DNA of 64,000 bases, from positions 20,568,410-20,632,409 of the forward strand of contig CM055110.1 of assembly GCA_029204225.1 (NCBI GenBank), written 5' to 3'. The translations under genes and the position numbers were made by a program. Positions 1 through 12,001 of this stretch are shown here, piece after piece. This DNA is from Diphasiastrum complanatum. Taxonomy: Eukaryota > Streptophyta > Lycopodiopsida > Lycopodiales > Lycopodiaceae. Every line of letters begins with the position of its first letter. Position 1 is the stretch's first letter. Under the pieces are notes generated by a model that was not told where the DNA came from, searched no databases, and saw only the letters and a program-made list of their open reading frames with translations.

Positions 1-1499
1 ATACGAGTAGTCCATCCTCGGACTGTATATTGGACCCGTCCACGTTGGATGTCTCGCTGCTCCAGGACAGCATTCTCATCTGCACATACCCGTATGATAA
101 TTCCATAATTCAGGATTTTTTGTTTGAAAACTTGGAGAAAACAGCTAAAATTGTAAATGCTGCAGGACTAGTTGTTGTTGCAAACCCAGAAGAGGGACCA
201 TTTGATGCCAGCGGCCTGTTTATCTTCAACATTTCAGTTATTCTCATCTCCGACTTGGGTTCATCCCTTGTAAGAACTTTTCAACTCTTCTGAACCACCA
301 TTTCTCAGATCCAATGTGTATAATTGAGTTTTACCTGTTGAAATATTCAAATTGATCAGCAGAAATAGTCATTTTGATCAGTAGAATGGCTGATCAGAAT
401 CATTAATTTGTGTCCTGTGGGCTCACGCGGCAGGCTCTCCTAGAGTACTATAACGCATCCACCTTAAGAGACAATAACGGTAAGGTTCTGAGCTTCGATG
501 CCAAAGGATCCATACAAGATGGAAGGCTGGCTGTGTATGACAGAGAGGCACCGATGGTTAATGCCTATTCTTCAAGAGGCCCTGGGGTATTAGACAACGG
601 TCAGACTCCTGCAGACCTACTGAAACCAGACATACTAGCACCAGGGGAACTAATCTGGGCTGCCTGGAATCCTGTGATTTCAGGGATTGATAATTTTCAA
701 GGTATGCAGCCAGAGAGAGGGATCAGAAAAAAGAGATTTGCATTTGTGATTCTGTTATTAAAATTGATCTCAGCAGTTTATAATAAACGATAAGCATATT
801 CCTACAGGTTCGGACTTTGCTATGATATCAGGAACAAGCATGGCCACACCTCACATAGCTGGAATAGCTGCATTGATCAAACAAAACAATCCATCTTGGA
901 GCCCAGCTGCCATCACTTCAGCAATGGTAACAACAGGTGCTACAGTTGACAGTCGAGGGATGCCCATCTTTGCTGAACTCTCTCAGGACGGCTCTGATCT
1001 ACATCCTGCGACACCATTTGACTATGGTGGTGGCCTTGTAAATGCATCTGCTGCAATGGACCCGGGTCTCATATTCGACGCAGACTTCAAGAGCTACATC
1101 AATTTCCTGTGCTCAGTTCCAGGGATTGATCCCTCATCAGTACACAGTGCCACTGGCAGGAACTGCACAAATGTCTTGGAATGGCCATCTGAGCTGAATA
1201 CGCCCTCCATCACCATTGCAAACTTGGTCGCATCTCGCAAAGTGATTCGAATCCTGACCAACGTGGCGGCAACTGAGAGATACACAGCCTCAATCATTGA
1301 GCCAGTTGGTGTTTTCGTGTCTGTAAATCCTTCTGATTTCACAATACAGGAAGGGGGTACTCAGAATATCTCAGTCTCCCTGACTGCAGTTCAAGCTGAT
1401 GGTAATTTCCATTTTGGTCAGCTGATTCTGACAGGCGTTTTCGGTCACCGAGTGCAGATCCCCATCAGCGTGTGCACCATTTCAGCAATCCCGACTTAA
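1..1499 (+). CDS. Subtilisin-like serine protease (subtilase), 3' part, SBT2-like
   Basis: This is the C-terminal part of a plant subtilase, a secreted or vacuolar serine endopeptidase of family S8. Three exons can be read: about 3-269, 434-701 and 808-1499. The introns start with GTAAGA and GTATGC and end in CAG, and the frame is preserved across both. Exon 1 and the start of exon 2 encode part of the protease-associated domain. Exon 2 carries the conserved LLKPDILAPG segment. Exon 3 carries GTSMATPHIAG, which contains the catalytic Ser, and then a C-terminal fibronectin-III-like domain ending at TAA 1497-1499. The catalytic Asp and His and the signal peptide lie upstream of the window. The interrupted structure and the ISGTSMATPHIAGIAALIKQ wording point to the SBT2 subgroup, since most other plant subtilases lack introns here. 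No frameshift or stop interrupts the visible part, so the gene looks intact. Confidence 0.9.
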
Positions 1500-1911
1500 C
1501 AGCAGCATGCCTGTGTACACTGTAGAGTGTTGAATTATTTGCATAAAACTTGGCTTTCGAATTGAATTCTCCAAATGATGGTCTTTCATGCAGATTTCAG
1601 TTTGTGTTTTTCAATATCAAATGTCAAGCAAAAACTATCAGAATGTAACTACTTACATTTCGCATATCAAATTCCAAGTAAAGCATTCAATAAACAAAAT
1701 TTGGCACTAGATAAACTCTTCATGAAAATTAACATCATCAAAACTCAAGCTACATCTTCCATATCTCTAATCTAACAATCTCATTGCTTGCTAGATCTTA
1801 TAACTAAAACAACAAGAACCCATCCATAATGATATACTATTATAAGTATTGTGGAAAAAAGAGCTTAAAAGCTTACAAATATGAATACCCATCAATGTCA
1901 TATGTCATTTT
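1500..1911. other. Downstream flank of subtilase gene
   Basis: AT-rich sequence with no recognisable gene. It probably includes the subtilase 3' UTR. The one open frame here, 1575-1775 (+), is low-complexity and unlike any family I know. Confidence 0.5.
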
Positions 1912-2136
1912 CTAGAATGTACCACAAGATAATAGCCAATATAATAATAGATCTTTTTTCTCCCTCCGGATTTCAAATACTCTATTCCATTCCACCTTCA
2001 TTGATTGAGGCCCATTGATAGAAATTCTCATCAAAGAGTCCAATGTATCCACAGATAGTCTTGTCCTTACGATGTCTTTGATTGCATCTTGTTTTGAAAA
2101 TCCCCTCTCGCATTCAACTGTTTTTGTTGCAATCAC
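1912..2136 (-). pseudogene. hAT-type transposase C-terminal fragment
   Basis: A minus-strand open stretch of about 74 codons contains the run VECERGFSKQDAIK followed by RTRLSVDTLDSLMRISING. This arrangement (a conserved ERGFS motif, then a helix ending in LMRI) is typical of the C-terminal dimerisation region of domesticated and free hAT-family transposases. Nothing upstream on the minus strand looks like the rest of a transposase, so this is an isolated fragment. I know the motif pattern from the family; the assignment to a particular hAT clade is not possible from this piece. Confidence 0.6.
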
Positions 2137-4161
2137 ATGCCAAGCATAGATGCAATTTGATTAGAAAGGTTGCAGGTGTCAATTATGACAACATGAATAA
2201 ATAGATATCACAAAATGATAGTCTCTTTGTATGATTTACCTTCAAAATGTGGGATCTTTGATCAACAACTCATCACATGCATGGTGGGAGGCATCAAAGT
2301 GTAACTCTCATATACCATCAAAGAGTGACATGCTTGTAAACACTCACCACATTTGGGACACACATGATAGCCACTTGTTTTTCAAGTTAGGAGTATTAAT
2401 ATGAAAGCTCATAACTTTGGCATTTATCCACCTTTATACAAGGGAGTGGATTCCAAGCCGTGCATCATTGTTTCTTCATTTGTTAGCATAGCTTTAGGTG
2501 GGTTTGTGAAAAATGCATTCATCATGTAATTCTTGATCATGTGTCACAAGTCAAATATCTTGGTATAACAATGTATCTTCTTGCGAGACTACTTGGTGCA
2601 AGTCCACGTGTATATGTGTGTCTGATGGTTGACATGTCTGTGCACTTGTACATGTACTCGTTGCAGATTGTATGGCATCATCTAGTTGAAGTCTTCAATA
2701 GTCATGTGAAAAGAGTCATCATCCTACAAAAAAAAGTGTAACCAATCAAGAGCATTGGTATTAGCATCATAAACATCAACTATGATTAAAAAAGAAATGT
2801 AAACTATCAACAAACAAAGTAATAAAATTCCTCTCTCAATTTGTCCATGCATGCAGACATGTGATAGGCTTAGTATGTCATTCTCATCATAATGCATATT
2901 TACATTGTGTACAAGAACATGCAATTTTCTAGTTAAGTCATGCCTTTGATCTGGTTTGTGATGGTCCAACCTCCTCCTTTGAAGAAGACTATGAACTTTT
3001 CATTTGCACTCGTCTCCAATGCCAACAAACCTAAAATAACAAATCATTCTCAAATTAAAGAGCAACAAATCATTACCAAATGGATATAGATAGCTAAGAT
3101 TATAAATTTTGCTAGAATTGAATCTCATTTTGTCACTAATCAATTTATTAACATGCAACACACAACTCTAAACCCTAAGTCCTATACCTAAACCGTATAA
3201 TCTAAACCTTATACAACCTTGTACCCTATAACATTTCCTAAATTCTAAATCCTAAATCCTATAAACTCTAAAGCCTATGCCCCAAACCCTATACCCTATA
3301 TCCTATTCAAACCATAAATCCTATACCCTAAATCCTGAACTTGGGAAATAAAAGTTGGCATCATCAATTGCAACTTAATCAAAATTTTGGCATCATATGT
3401 ATAGGATGAGAAATCTTAACTATGGCAATATGCGATGGATAATAATGAGCAAACTAAGAATTTTGGATGGTTTGCGGACATTAAGATGCTAATATGGTCA
3501 TACCTCAAAATCATGTTGAGCAAGATGATCGTAGTAGCATCAATATCATGGAGGTGATGGCCAGATGGTGCAATTGAACAACATAAAGTGTGCTTGGTCA
3601 TTAAGGGTTATGAACAAAGCAAGGGGAATGAATTTACATCCATTTGATGCAAGATGCATCATGTGGATGTAAAATCTATAATATGGCTATGATCGTACTT
3701 GATTGCTTAGCAACTTTGGCATAAGCCAAACAAAAAACGCATATTTGATGTCAAACAATCTGATGTGTTTATCAAGAGTTATAAGCTCAGAAAGAGGGTA
3801 GGGAGAGGTCCAAAATCCGAGTGACCACTTTTTGATTTGATCTAATTGAGTTTGATTCACAATCCATTGTTTTGAGTAATCAACACAAGAAACTGGAGAT
3901 CAAGACAAAGTTGGAGTTATTGAACACTTTAAGACTTCTTTGAATCATTAGTGTTTTCTTTTGTAGCATCTAACACGTGCCAAAAGTAGAATCATAACTT
4001 GTCCATCCTCTTCAATTCATTTTGAGAGATTGATCTAGATTATCTTGTTTTGTGGAATATTTGAGATCTATCTCAAATACAGTTGCAAGTTTTTTACATA
4101 GGATTGGTAGCACACCTTTGAAAATTCCTATAGTGAAAGAGAATAGCAACATCTAGTCGGT
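2137..4161. other. Intergenic repeat-derived sequence
   Basis: About 2 kb with no supportable gene. It includes the telomere-like tract at 3163-3336. The last 300 bases lead into the copia gag and may contain a decayed 5' LTR and leader, but I could not match them to the sequence after the element. Confidence 0.4.
3163..3336. repeat. Degenerate telomere-like (CCCTAAA) tract
   Basis: About 170 bp are built from variants of AACCCTAA, ACCCTATA, ATCCTAAATCC and similar 7-8 base units on the plus strand. The units resemble the plant telomere repeat TTTAGGG read on the other strand, but almost none is exact. It is either an old interstitial telomeric tract or a simple AT-rich satellite that resembles one. 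Confidence 0.5.
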
Positions 4162-4990
4162 TTGGAACAAGCTCAAACATATAATTGTCCAATAACAAGA
4201 AGTCTTCACAGTATGGCACCTATAGGAGGATATCTCTTAGAACGAAGTGAAAGACTAAGTGCCTCCAGTTATTCAATATGGAAGGTTAGGATGGAGTCTG
4301 TTCTTATACTCCAGGATGTTATGGACATAGTACTTGGTATTGAGGAGAAGCCTCAAGCACAACTTGAAATATCAAAGTATAGGAAGAGAGCTAGAATGGC
4401 TCTACACTTCATTAAAATGAATGTCTCTAATGAGATTCTAAGAGAAATAGGATCTTGCACCATTGCTAAAGAAGCTTGGGATGCACTTAAGTCTATCTAC
4501 AAAGCCAAGAACACTTCTAGAATACTCACTCTTATAAATCAAAGTTTTCAAAGTTTTCAAAGAAGTGAGGAGAGTGCATCAAATTATGTTCTAAGAGTAA
4601 AAGACCTTCATAGGGAGCTTGCTTGTGTTGGTGTCACAATCAATCAAGATGAGCTAGTATAAGTCATTCTTAATGGTAAAGGAGGAGTTGCCCAATTTGG
4701 AAACTCTTCAAGGAGTTCTCATTTCTGAAGAAGCAAGGCAAAGTTACAAACTTTCAGGGATGAACAAACTCGAGCATATTGGGAGTGACAAGGCTCTCTT
4801 TGTCAAGGACAAGCATAAAAGGAGGAGCAAGAACCCATTTTCTCAAGCTTTCAACAAAGACAAAGATGGAGAAGAAAATGACTCAACTCATCCTTCTACT
4901 TCCAAGACAAGAAGAAGAGAGTCAAGTGTTTCTTTTGTGGCAAGAAGGGGCACTATGCCTCTAATTGCTTCAAAAAGAAAAATCAACTCA
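4162..4990 (+). pseudogene. copia-1 gag
   Basis: The first 166 codons (4162-4662) match the plant copia Gag pattern: a SYSIWKVRMESVL start of the DUF4219/UBN2 type, then EAWDALKSIYKAK. The frame stops at 4660-4662 and coding similarity continues in two other frames. A nucleocapsid zinc knuckle of form C-X2-C-X4-H-X4-C is visible at 4927-4968 (CFFCGKKGHYASNC), in the same frame as the downstream protease. Gag normally packages the RNA into virus-like particles; here frameshifts inactivate it. Confidence 0.8.
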
Positions 4991-5055
4991 AACAAGCAAA
5001 TCTCTCTAATGAGAAAGAAGAAGACTTTATTGCAAGTGAAGGAGAAGGATCCCTC

Positions 5056-8038
5056 ATGGTGTCAAGCTTTTCTTCAACACCCTTCAAGAAGGATGGATCA
5101 TGGTACATCGATAGTGGTGCCTCATCACATATGTGTTGTTCAAAGGAGTCTTTTGACTCTATTGTACCTTATAAAGGACTTAAAAGATCTATTTTTATAG
5201 CAAATGATCATGAATGCTCTATCGAAGGAATTGGCAACATTCCATTAAAACTTGCTTCTTCTAAAGAGTCTATCACTTTCCAATGTTCTTTTTGTTCCTA
5301 AGCTTACAAAGAACTTGATAAGTGTTGGAAAGTTGCTTGATTGTGGTTGTGATGTGAAATTCAATGCCAATACTTGCTTTATTAAGAAAGATGATGAGAT
5401 CTTAGCTAATGGATCTAGATATGGTGGCATCTTCAAGTTAAATTCTTATGAGAATGCAAACTTTTGTGAAATTGCTCTTATGTCTAAGGAGGAGTTATGG
5501 CATAGAAGGTTGGGGCATCCTAACTATAAATCTATGCTTTCTATGATCAAGAATGATAAGGCTATTGGCCTATCAAGATCACTTTCCAAAGATATCAAGC
5601 CATGTAAGGCTTGTGCTATTGCAAATTCACATAGAAAGCCATATCAAAAGTCTTCTATCAAGACTTCTCATCCTTGGGAGTTAATTCACTCGGATGTTCA
5701 TTTTTCTTCCTCAAAAAGTTTTGGTGGTGCAACTTGTTTTGTTACCTTCATTGATGGTTTTACAAGATATACTTGGTTGTACCTTCTTTCTTCAAAAGCT
5801 ATGGTGTTTGAACACTTCCTAGTTTTAAAGCTTATGTTGAGAAATAGTTTTCTTTCAAAGTTAAAGCTTTGAGATGTGATGGAGGAGGTGAATACATCTC
5901 CAACAAGTTCTATGATTATTGCGAGGTTGAAGGGATTAAGAGAGAGTTTTCTTGTGCTTATTCTCCATCTCAAAATGGAGCTGCCGAAAGAAAAAATTGA
6001 TCTCTATGTGAATGTGCTAAAGCAATTCGAGTTGAAGCTTCTTTGCCTATTGAATATTGGGGAGAAGCAATTAATTGTGCAAATTATTTGTGCAATAGAT
6101 TACCTCACAGTACACTTGCAGGAAGATCACCATATGAAGTCTTGTTTAAGAAGAGACCTAAGGTTGATCACCTTAGAGTTTTTGGATGTGCTTGCTTTGT
6201 TCATGTACCCTTGGAAACAAGGAAAAGAGATGACCCAACTTCAGTCAAAGGGATTATGGATATTCATCCAACAAGAAGGCATACAGAATTTATGTTCTTT
6301 CTACCTCAATTACAATTGAGAGTAGAGATGTTATTTTTCATGAGAATCAAAAATACATCTTTGATAAGGCCAAGATCAAATATTCTGAAAAGGATTCTCC
6401 TATCATCGCTCTTGAAGATTATCATGGAGAGATGGGGCCGAGAATTCAGGAGGAGTCACTTCGAATTTTTTCACCAAGGAAATCACAAAGAGAAAAATCC
6501 GAGCCTAAGAGGCTTACATATGGAGATAAAGGCAAACAAGTGGAACTCAACTCCACTAATTATGCATATTTTGTTTCACACGAAGAGCCAAAGGATGTAT
6601 ATGATGCACTTAACTCAAAAGAATGGTTTCTAGCCATGAAGGAGGAATATGATGCATTGATTGCCAACAAGACAGAGCTTGTGGATCTTCCATCCAACAA
6701 GCACACTATTGGTTGTAAATGGGTTTTTCGAGTCAAATATAATCAAGATGGCACAACCAACAAGTACAAGAAGGCAAGACTTTGCGCAAAGATTTTTGCT
6801 CAAGTTTATGGACTTGATTATGAGGAGACTTTTGCTCTAGTTGCAAAGATGGTATCAATTAGAATCATCATTTCTATTGCTTGTTTTTTCAAATGGCAAG
6901 TTTTTCAACTAGATGTCTCAAAAGCTTTTTTAAATGGATATCTAGAAGAAGAAATTTATATGGAAGACAAGACCAAAGTTTGCTTGCTCTTCAAAAATTT
7001 CTATGGACTAAAGCAAGCACCAAGATCGTGGTATTCTCGACTTACACTTTCCTTATCTCACTAGGATTCAATCTTAGTAACTATGATCCTTCCTTGTATG
7101 TCAAGTTCTATGATAGTGATATTGTCATTCTTCTAATTTAAGTTGATGATATTATCCTAACATGAAGTTGTATCAATTTAGTTGAAGAAACCAAAATTGC
7201 GATTGGAAGAGAATTCAAGATCCAAGATCTTGGAAAGATTGACTTCCATAATGAGAAAGCTTTTGTTTGTCAATCCAAGTATGTTCTTTCAAAGTTAAAA
7301 AAGTTCAATATGCTAGATTTTAAGAGTATTGATACTCCTATGGAGCAAATGGTAAAAGACCCTAACAAAGGTGATGAAAGAGGCTCCTTAATTTGACTCA
7401 CCATAACTAGGCCTGATGTAAGTTTTAGTGTTCATAAGTTGAGCCAAGCTATGCAAAATCCTACTATTAATCATTGGAAAATGGCCAAAAGGGTACTTAG
7501 CTACATATCTTCAACCTATGATTATGGTTTGTTATACAAAAGAGAAGATCTTTTGATTGTTGGCTAATCTGACTCGGATTTTGCTAGTGATAAAGTAGAT
7601 CAGAAATCTACAAGTGCAAATGTCATATATCTTGGAGGAAATTTAATATCTTGGCTTTCCAAAAAGCAAGATACCATCTCATCTTGAGAAGCTGAATATA
7701 AGGCACTTACTACTACAACAAAAGAAGTGCTTTGGATCAAGAGGTTGCTTGTGGAGCTAAAGACTATCAAGAAAGATGATCTACCATTGATCATGTGTGA
7801 CAATATTTCAGCACAAGCCCTTGCCAACAATCCAATATTTCATGCAAGGAGCAAACACATCAAAGTTGCACATCACTTCGTGAGAGAGAAGCTCATTGGA
7901 GGGGAAATCTACTTGGAGCACATTGACACATCATCTTGTATTGCAGATTTGCTCACCAAACCTTTGAGTAAAAATTCCTTCATCAAGCATAGAGCCAATC
8001 TTGGAATAATTCCAAGATCCATGTTCAAGTCAACATAG
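5056..8038 (+). pseudogene. copia-1 pol (protease, integrase, RT, RNase H)
   Basis: The protease shows WYIDSGASSHM at about 5101-5133. After a frame change near 5250 comes the integrase zinc-binding segment WHRRLGHPNY with a following CKAC, then the core beginning IHSDVHF and FVTFIDGFTRYTW. The second Asp (RCDGGGEY, about 5874) and the Glu region (SQNGAAERKN) lie in a third frame. The reverse transcriptase runs from about 6600, with CKWVFRVKY, FQLDVSKAFLNG and FYGLKQAPRSW. The codon for Tyr of the catalytic Y-V-D-D box is a stop (7139-7141). RNase H follows, with further stops, and ends in the conserved HARSKHI and ADLLTKPL runs before 8038. The gene is clearly dead. The IN-before-RT order marks it as copia rather than gypsy. 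Confidence 0.87.
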
Positions 8039-8047
8039 ATTAAGTTT

Positions 8048-8640
8048 TAGGAGGAGTGTTGAAAAATGAAAAATCATCTATCTTGACTTAGGCTTTTGGC
8101 AAAGTTTTTTCTATGTGTATGCGATGTTTCATATTGTAAATGACAAATTTGGCCTAGAAGAAACTCGAGCTACATGGTTTCTTGAGACTAGTTGGTCATG
8201 TACAACATGCATATAGAATGTAGACATAGAAATGCCAATATGGGCTTGTGAAAACTCATGGCACATCACATGCAATAGTTGTAAGTGTTCCATAGTGACA
8301 TGCAAGGCATGCACAAAGTGAATTGGACACATGCATGATGATTTGTACAATTATAGTTAAAAATTTGACACTTGGTAAAAGTAGGTAGAAATACATGCAT
8401 GTAAAGTGACGAATGTCACTAGTTTTCACTTTTAGATGTGGAAGAAAGTAGGAAGGAGATGGTTCTACCTCGAGCTATTCCAATCTCCATAAATATGTGA
8501 AGGCTCTCTCATAACTTTTGATGAAGAACCAAGCGTTCTTGCTAATAGTCAGTAGTAGCCCACTTCGGGGGAGTCGTTCCGCATTCTCTCTTCCTCACCC
8601 AACATATACCACACGTGGGGACTTACTCATATGGTAAGCG
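8048..8640 (+). mobile_element. Polypurine tract and probable 3' LTR of copia-1
   Basis: TAGGAGGAG followed by TGTTGAAAAATG at 8057 matches the usual polypurine tract and LTR start. The next 580 bases are non-coding and contain ATAAATATGTGAAGG (about 8490), a TATA-like element in the place expected for an LTR promoter. I could not find the other LTR copy, so the right end is uncertain. Confidence 0.4.
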
Positions 8641-8649
8641 CCCCTTTTA

Positions 8650-9448
8650 CGATCTGACTAGCTAAACAATCAAGTGTGAAACCATTAGGCATAGCCAAGG
8701 AAATACATACCAAGGTAGTAGGAATCCGATTCATGCTACATTTTGTAGTCTTGGACTTGCCCGAATCCTCCCAATCCTACAATGTCCTATTGGGAAGACT
8801 GTGGCTCAAAACGTCACAAGCGCTTCATGACTGGAGGCTAAATTGTATCATCCTGCAAAATCGTGATTCTGTAGTGAAGACAAATCCTGATACCTAGATC
8901 ACAAAACCAATCGACCGAAGAGCCATGGTCACCAGCTCTGCCACAACAAACCATTTGATGAGGAATCAGATGATGGACGTTGTTGGAGGAGAATTGCCAT
9001 ACGTGATGATTCACAATTCATGGTAGTAAACTAAACCAAAGCCACTACGGTGGATTGTTTGTAGTTTGATGTTACATCTACTAAACAATCGCCAAAGCGA
9101 AGGTGTGTCATAGACACTTTTTTGATGAAGATGGTATTCCGCTAAAGAGACGAGTAGAGAAAACGAAGAAATCTAGTGAAGGCCATCAAGATTCTGTATC
9201 ACTCTTGATGAAGCCTAGAGGCTATACCCCCAGAACCACTACAAGGAATCTACAGTGAAAAGGAAATAGAAGATTTTCAGGTGTTTACCCTAGAAGAAGA
9301 TTGTGAGTACAAGGACAAAGATTTTCTCAGATATGTTGATCCACATCGTTTCAAGCCTGTCCCAAGATCTCGAAGGACCAGATCCATGAAAGCCTCCAAT
9401 GAAGAAGATCTCATAGAAATAGCAAAACCTCTCAAGGAAATGTTGTAG
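8650..9448 (+). pseudogene. Ty3/gypsy protease-region fragment, related to the element at 61.6 kb
   Basis: Codons 8676-8897 read IHTKVVGIRFMLHFVVLDLP, then YNVLLGRLWL and ALHDW. This is the C-terminal half of a retroviral-type aspartic protease, where LLGRPWL is characteristic of gypsy elements. It parallels the stretch around 63070-63240 in the copy near the window end, which has VVLDIPNNAYSYKLLLGCPWL-like wording and IHDW. A second open stretch of 78 codons (9212-9448, with EKEIEDFQVFTLEEDCEYKD) lies in a different frame and probably belongs to the same element. No reverse transcriptase follows, so only a fragment remains. Confidence 0.65.
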
Positions 9449-10266
9449 TATGTGTGAAAAAGCAAAAATAAGCTTGGTAGAGGCCAAAAATCTTGTATAT
9501 AGATGATTACACATGTGTGGAGCCTGTTCCCACGTGTGAAAATAATGTACTTGTCATGTACCATAATCATATAGGTTGTACATATGATTTAATTCAAGTT
9601 CTAGTGGCTAAAAAGGCCAAAAACTAGTTTTCTAGACATATGACACATGGCATCAATCTATTGATTGCATGAGCCACATCCTTTGGTTAGGTGTCATATC
9701 ACATGTGTAGAGGACAGCTCACATGTGTGGAAAAGCCAATGGACATATTGAAATTATATACAATGATGCCGTTTTGACGTGTGTTGAGGTGGAAGAAGAT
9801 TGGAGTCTAAATTACATTAGCGAGAATTATTGCTCCTACAAGATGATGTACTTTCAGACTTCAAATTCATTTTCAATGGTAAACTTTTAAGTAACTATAA
9901 ACACTTGATTCTTTGTGAATAGTTTCAATCAAAACTTTTAAAACAATCTCTGTACTAATTGTAGCTCACTTTGTATTAGTTTTATGCAGGTATGTAAAAG
10001 ACATGAGCTCGAGATCAAATGCAGAGATATTGACGAAGTAATCCAACTTATGAAAGAACGCTGAGATTCACTATCAACAAATACATGCCAATCATCATGT
10101 CTTTTTATCAATATAGAAAATTGCATTCCAGTATTACACTATGGACACAACTTGATTGTAAGAATCTATATTGATATCAATAAAAAAAACCCATAAACGG
10201 GTTGTTTACATGTAAAATGATTGTATCTTTTTTTTTTTTGATGTATCTCTATTTACATATAGATCT
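9449..10266. other. Non-coding stretch after gypsy fragment
   Basis: No gene recognised. A short open run near 9760-9880 (+) with VEVEEDWSLNYISENY could be more of the same gypsy element or chance. Confidence 0.35.
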
Positions 10267-11056
10267 CTATACAGTCAATTTTTCTATATTTTCTTTATCA
10301 GTATTAGGAACTGATAAGGGAATAGCTCCTTCTATAATCTCGCCTTCCTCTGTTTCGGGAAGGGCCTCTATGCCTTTTAAGGCAAGAGGACTCTCTGCTA
10401 TAATATCGCCTTCCTCTGTATTAGGAAGGACTTCTATTCCTTTTTTATCATATATAATAAGATCTGCATCCTGAGCAACCTGAAAGGCTATTAAGGCAGG
10501 AGCAGCTTGCTTTTGAGGGCCCTCGATCTCAGGTGCAATGCTTACACCGTTCTGAGCATAGGTTCTGATCAACTCTTGCCGAAATCTACATACATCGTCA
10601 GGAGTATACGGCTCAAGAATGATAGTAAAGAAATATGAATCAGAATGAAAGGAACTACAAATGAACAAATATTACCTTTTCAATATCTACATCCACTTGT
10701 AAACTATACCACTCAAAAAATAGCTTCGTATTGTATAGGAACCATGCACAACTAAAAACGTCCTTTTGTTGTACACACTGCATATATTCAATAAAAATTA
10801 GTAGTATTATGATAGAAAATTTATTTTTGCTATGATGATAGATTTGAACTAAAAAAGAAATACATGCATATCAGAGATAAATTGAATATACCTTGAGAGA
10901 TCTAATGATTATCTCTCCAATTGAGGTTGTCGTTGTCAGTATTTCCCGAACGACATCATGAAGTAGAGAATCAAATTCTCTATGTGTATTTGCAATTGAG
11001 TTTAATTTTACACACAGAAAATTTGATACTGTCTGTATTGACAATGATGACCTCAT
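10267..11056 (-). pseudogene. Ulp1-like (C48) cysteine protease C-terminal fragment, spliced
   Basis: Three minus-strand exons join in phase: 11056-10892, 10777-10676 and 10611-10267, giving about 203 residues. The donors are GTATAT and GTAATA; the acceptors end in GCAG and TTGAG. The second intron is only 64 bp. Exon 1 has HREFDSLLHDVVREI, exon 2 has VQQKDVFSCAWF, and exon 3 has YTPDDVCRFRQELIRTY. This follows the order in Ulp1/SENP peptidases: a Y/F-D-S-L strand, the Gln of the oxyanion hole a few residues before the catalytic Cys, and a C-terminal helix with FR.EL. The Gly normally after the Cys is Ala here, and the part with the catalytic His and Asp was not found, so it is probably a relic. 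Ulp1-like domains are often carried by plant Mutator-like and CACTA transposons. The match rests on motif order only. Confidence 0.42.
10333..10464. repeat. 66-bp direct repeat inside the Ulp1-like reading frame
   Basis: Two units starting with TATAAT at 10333 and 10399 are about 85% alike and exactly 66 bp (22 codons) apart. In the minus-strand protein they give the related runs KGIEVLPNTEEGDII and KGIEALPETEEGEII, an acidic tail repeat. The frame-preserving period suggests the frame was translated when the duplication arose. Confidence 0.7.
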
Positions 11057-12001
11057 TATGAGGCCATGTGAGTTGGGACACGTGCACGAATCCTTTTTCG
11101 ACGTGTGTCATTCTCGCACGCGACAGATGTTAGATCAATCATTGTCTGTACAGCGTATTCATTCTGACCAATCATACATCCAAACGTGTTCCTTTGCAAC
11201 TCCTCCACACGTGCAATTTTTTTTTATTATAAATAGGCCATTTTTGGCTCGGATTTTCATGCAAATTTTTGATTTCTTGGCCGGATATCGATTTCAAGTG
11301 CGCCATTTGCACTGATTACCCTCCGTTGACTTACTTACGCTTGGAACCGATACTGCCTTGTCCGGTATTGCATTCAAGCGTGCCTTACATCTCATTTCTT
11401 GTCAGCTCTTTGTTCACCCGCTCGGATCCGATACCCTAATTTCTAATATCTCATTTTTATCCAATCACACATGCAAAGATTCTAGTGTCAAGTATGGCAT
11501 TTGAAAAGAAATTGTCTCATCCACACAAGATTTTGAGAACAAAGTACACGAATACAAAAGACACAAGTGTCGAAGGACTTTGACACTAGAACAATACATT
11601 GTATTTGAGAATTCATACTTTTCATGCAAAGAAGAAAAGAAATCCAAATATATTTGCAGCACATTTTTTTACACCATGCTCCTTATTTTTGCAAGAGAAT
11701 ACAAGATCTTAATAAGTTTGTAGTCATCATAATGCATGGAAAAGTCACATTTGCAAGCAAGAGGAGCATTTCATGGAGCTACAAATGATGGTGGACATAA
11801 TTCAAAAAATAAATATTTAGTTCAACTTTTCTAGTGGTTTTACAAATGAGCACAACTTAGATATCAATCAAGAAACTCACCAAATGTTATGATCTTTCAT
11901 AAGGCATTCAAATTCATAACAAAAGAGAGATTCTTGTAATATAATTGTAATCAATTATAGAATTATGTTTAATTTTCTTTCTCATCTTTTCCAAGGTTGA
12001 G
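11057..12001. other. Intergenic sequence
   Basis: No gene recognised. It contains GC-poor unique-looking sequence and short open frames without family resemblance. Confidence 0.4.

Larger units (their letters stand above)
4162..8056 (+). mobile_element. Ty1/copia LTR retrotransposon, decayed (copia-1)
   Basis: The internal region of a copia-type retrotransposon lies in the order gag, protease, integrase, reverse transcriptase, RNase H, all on the plus strand. It ends with the polypurine tract TAGGAGGAG (8048-8056), which is followed by TGTTGAAAA, the expected start of a 3' LTR. At least five frame changes and several in-frame stops break the polyprotein, so it cannot move by itself. I could not identify a 5' LTR or a tRNA-Met primer-binding site upstream. 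Confidence 0.88.
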
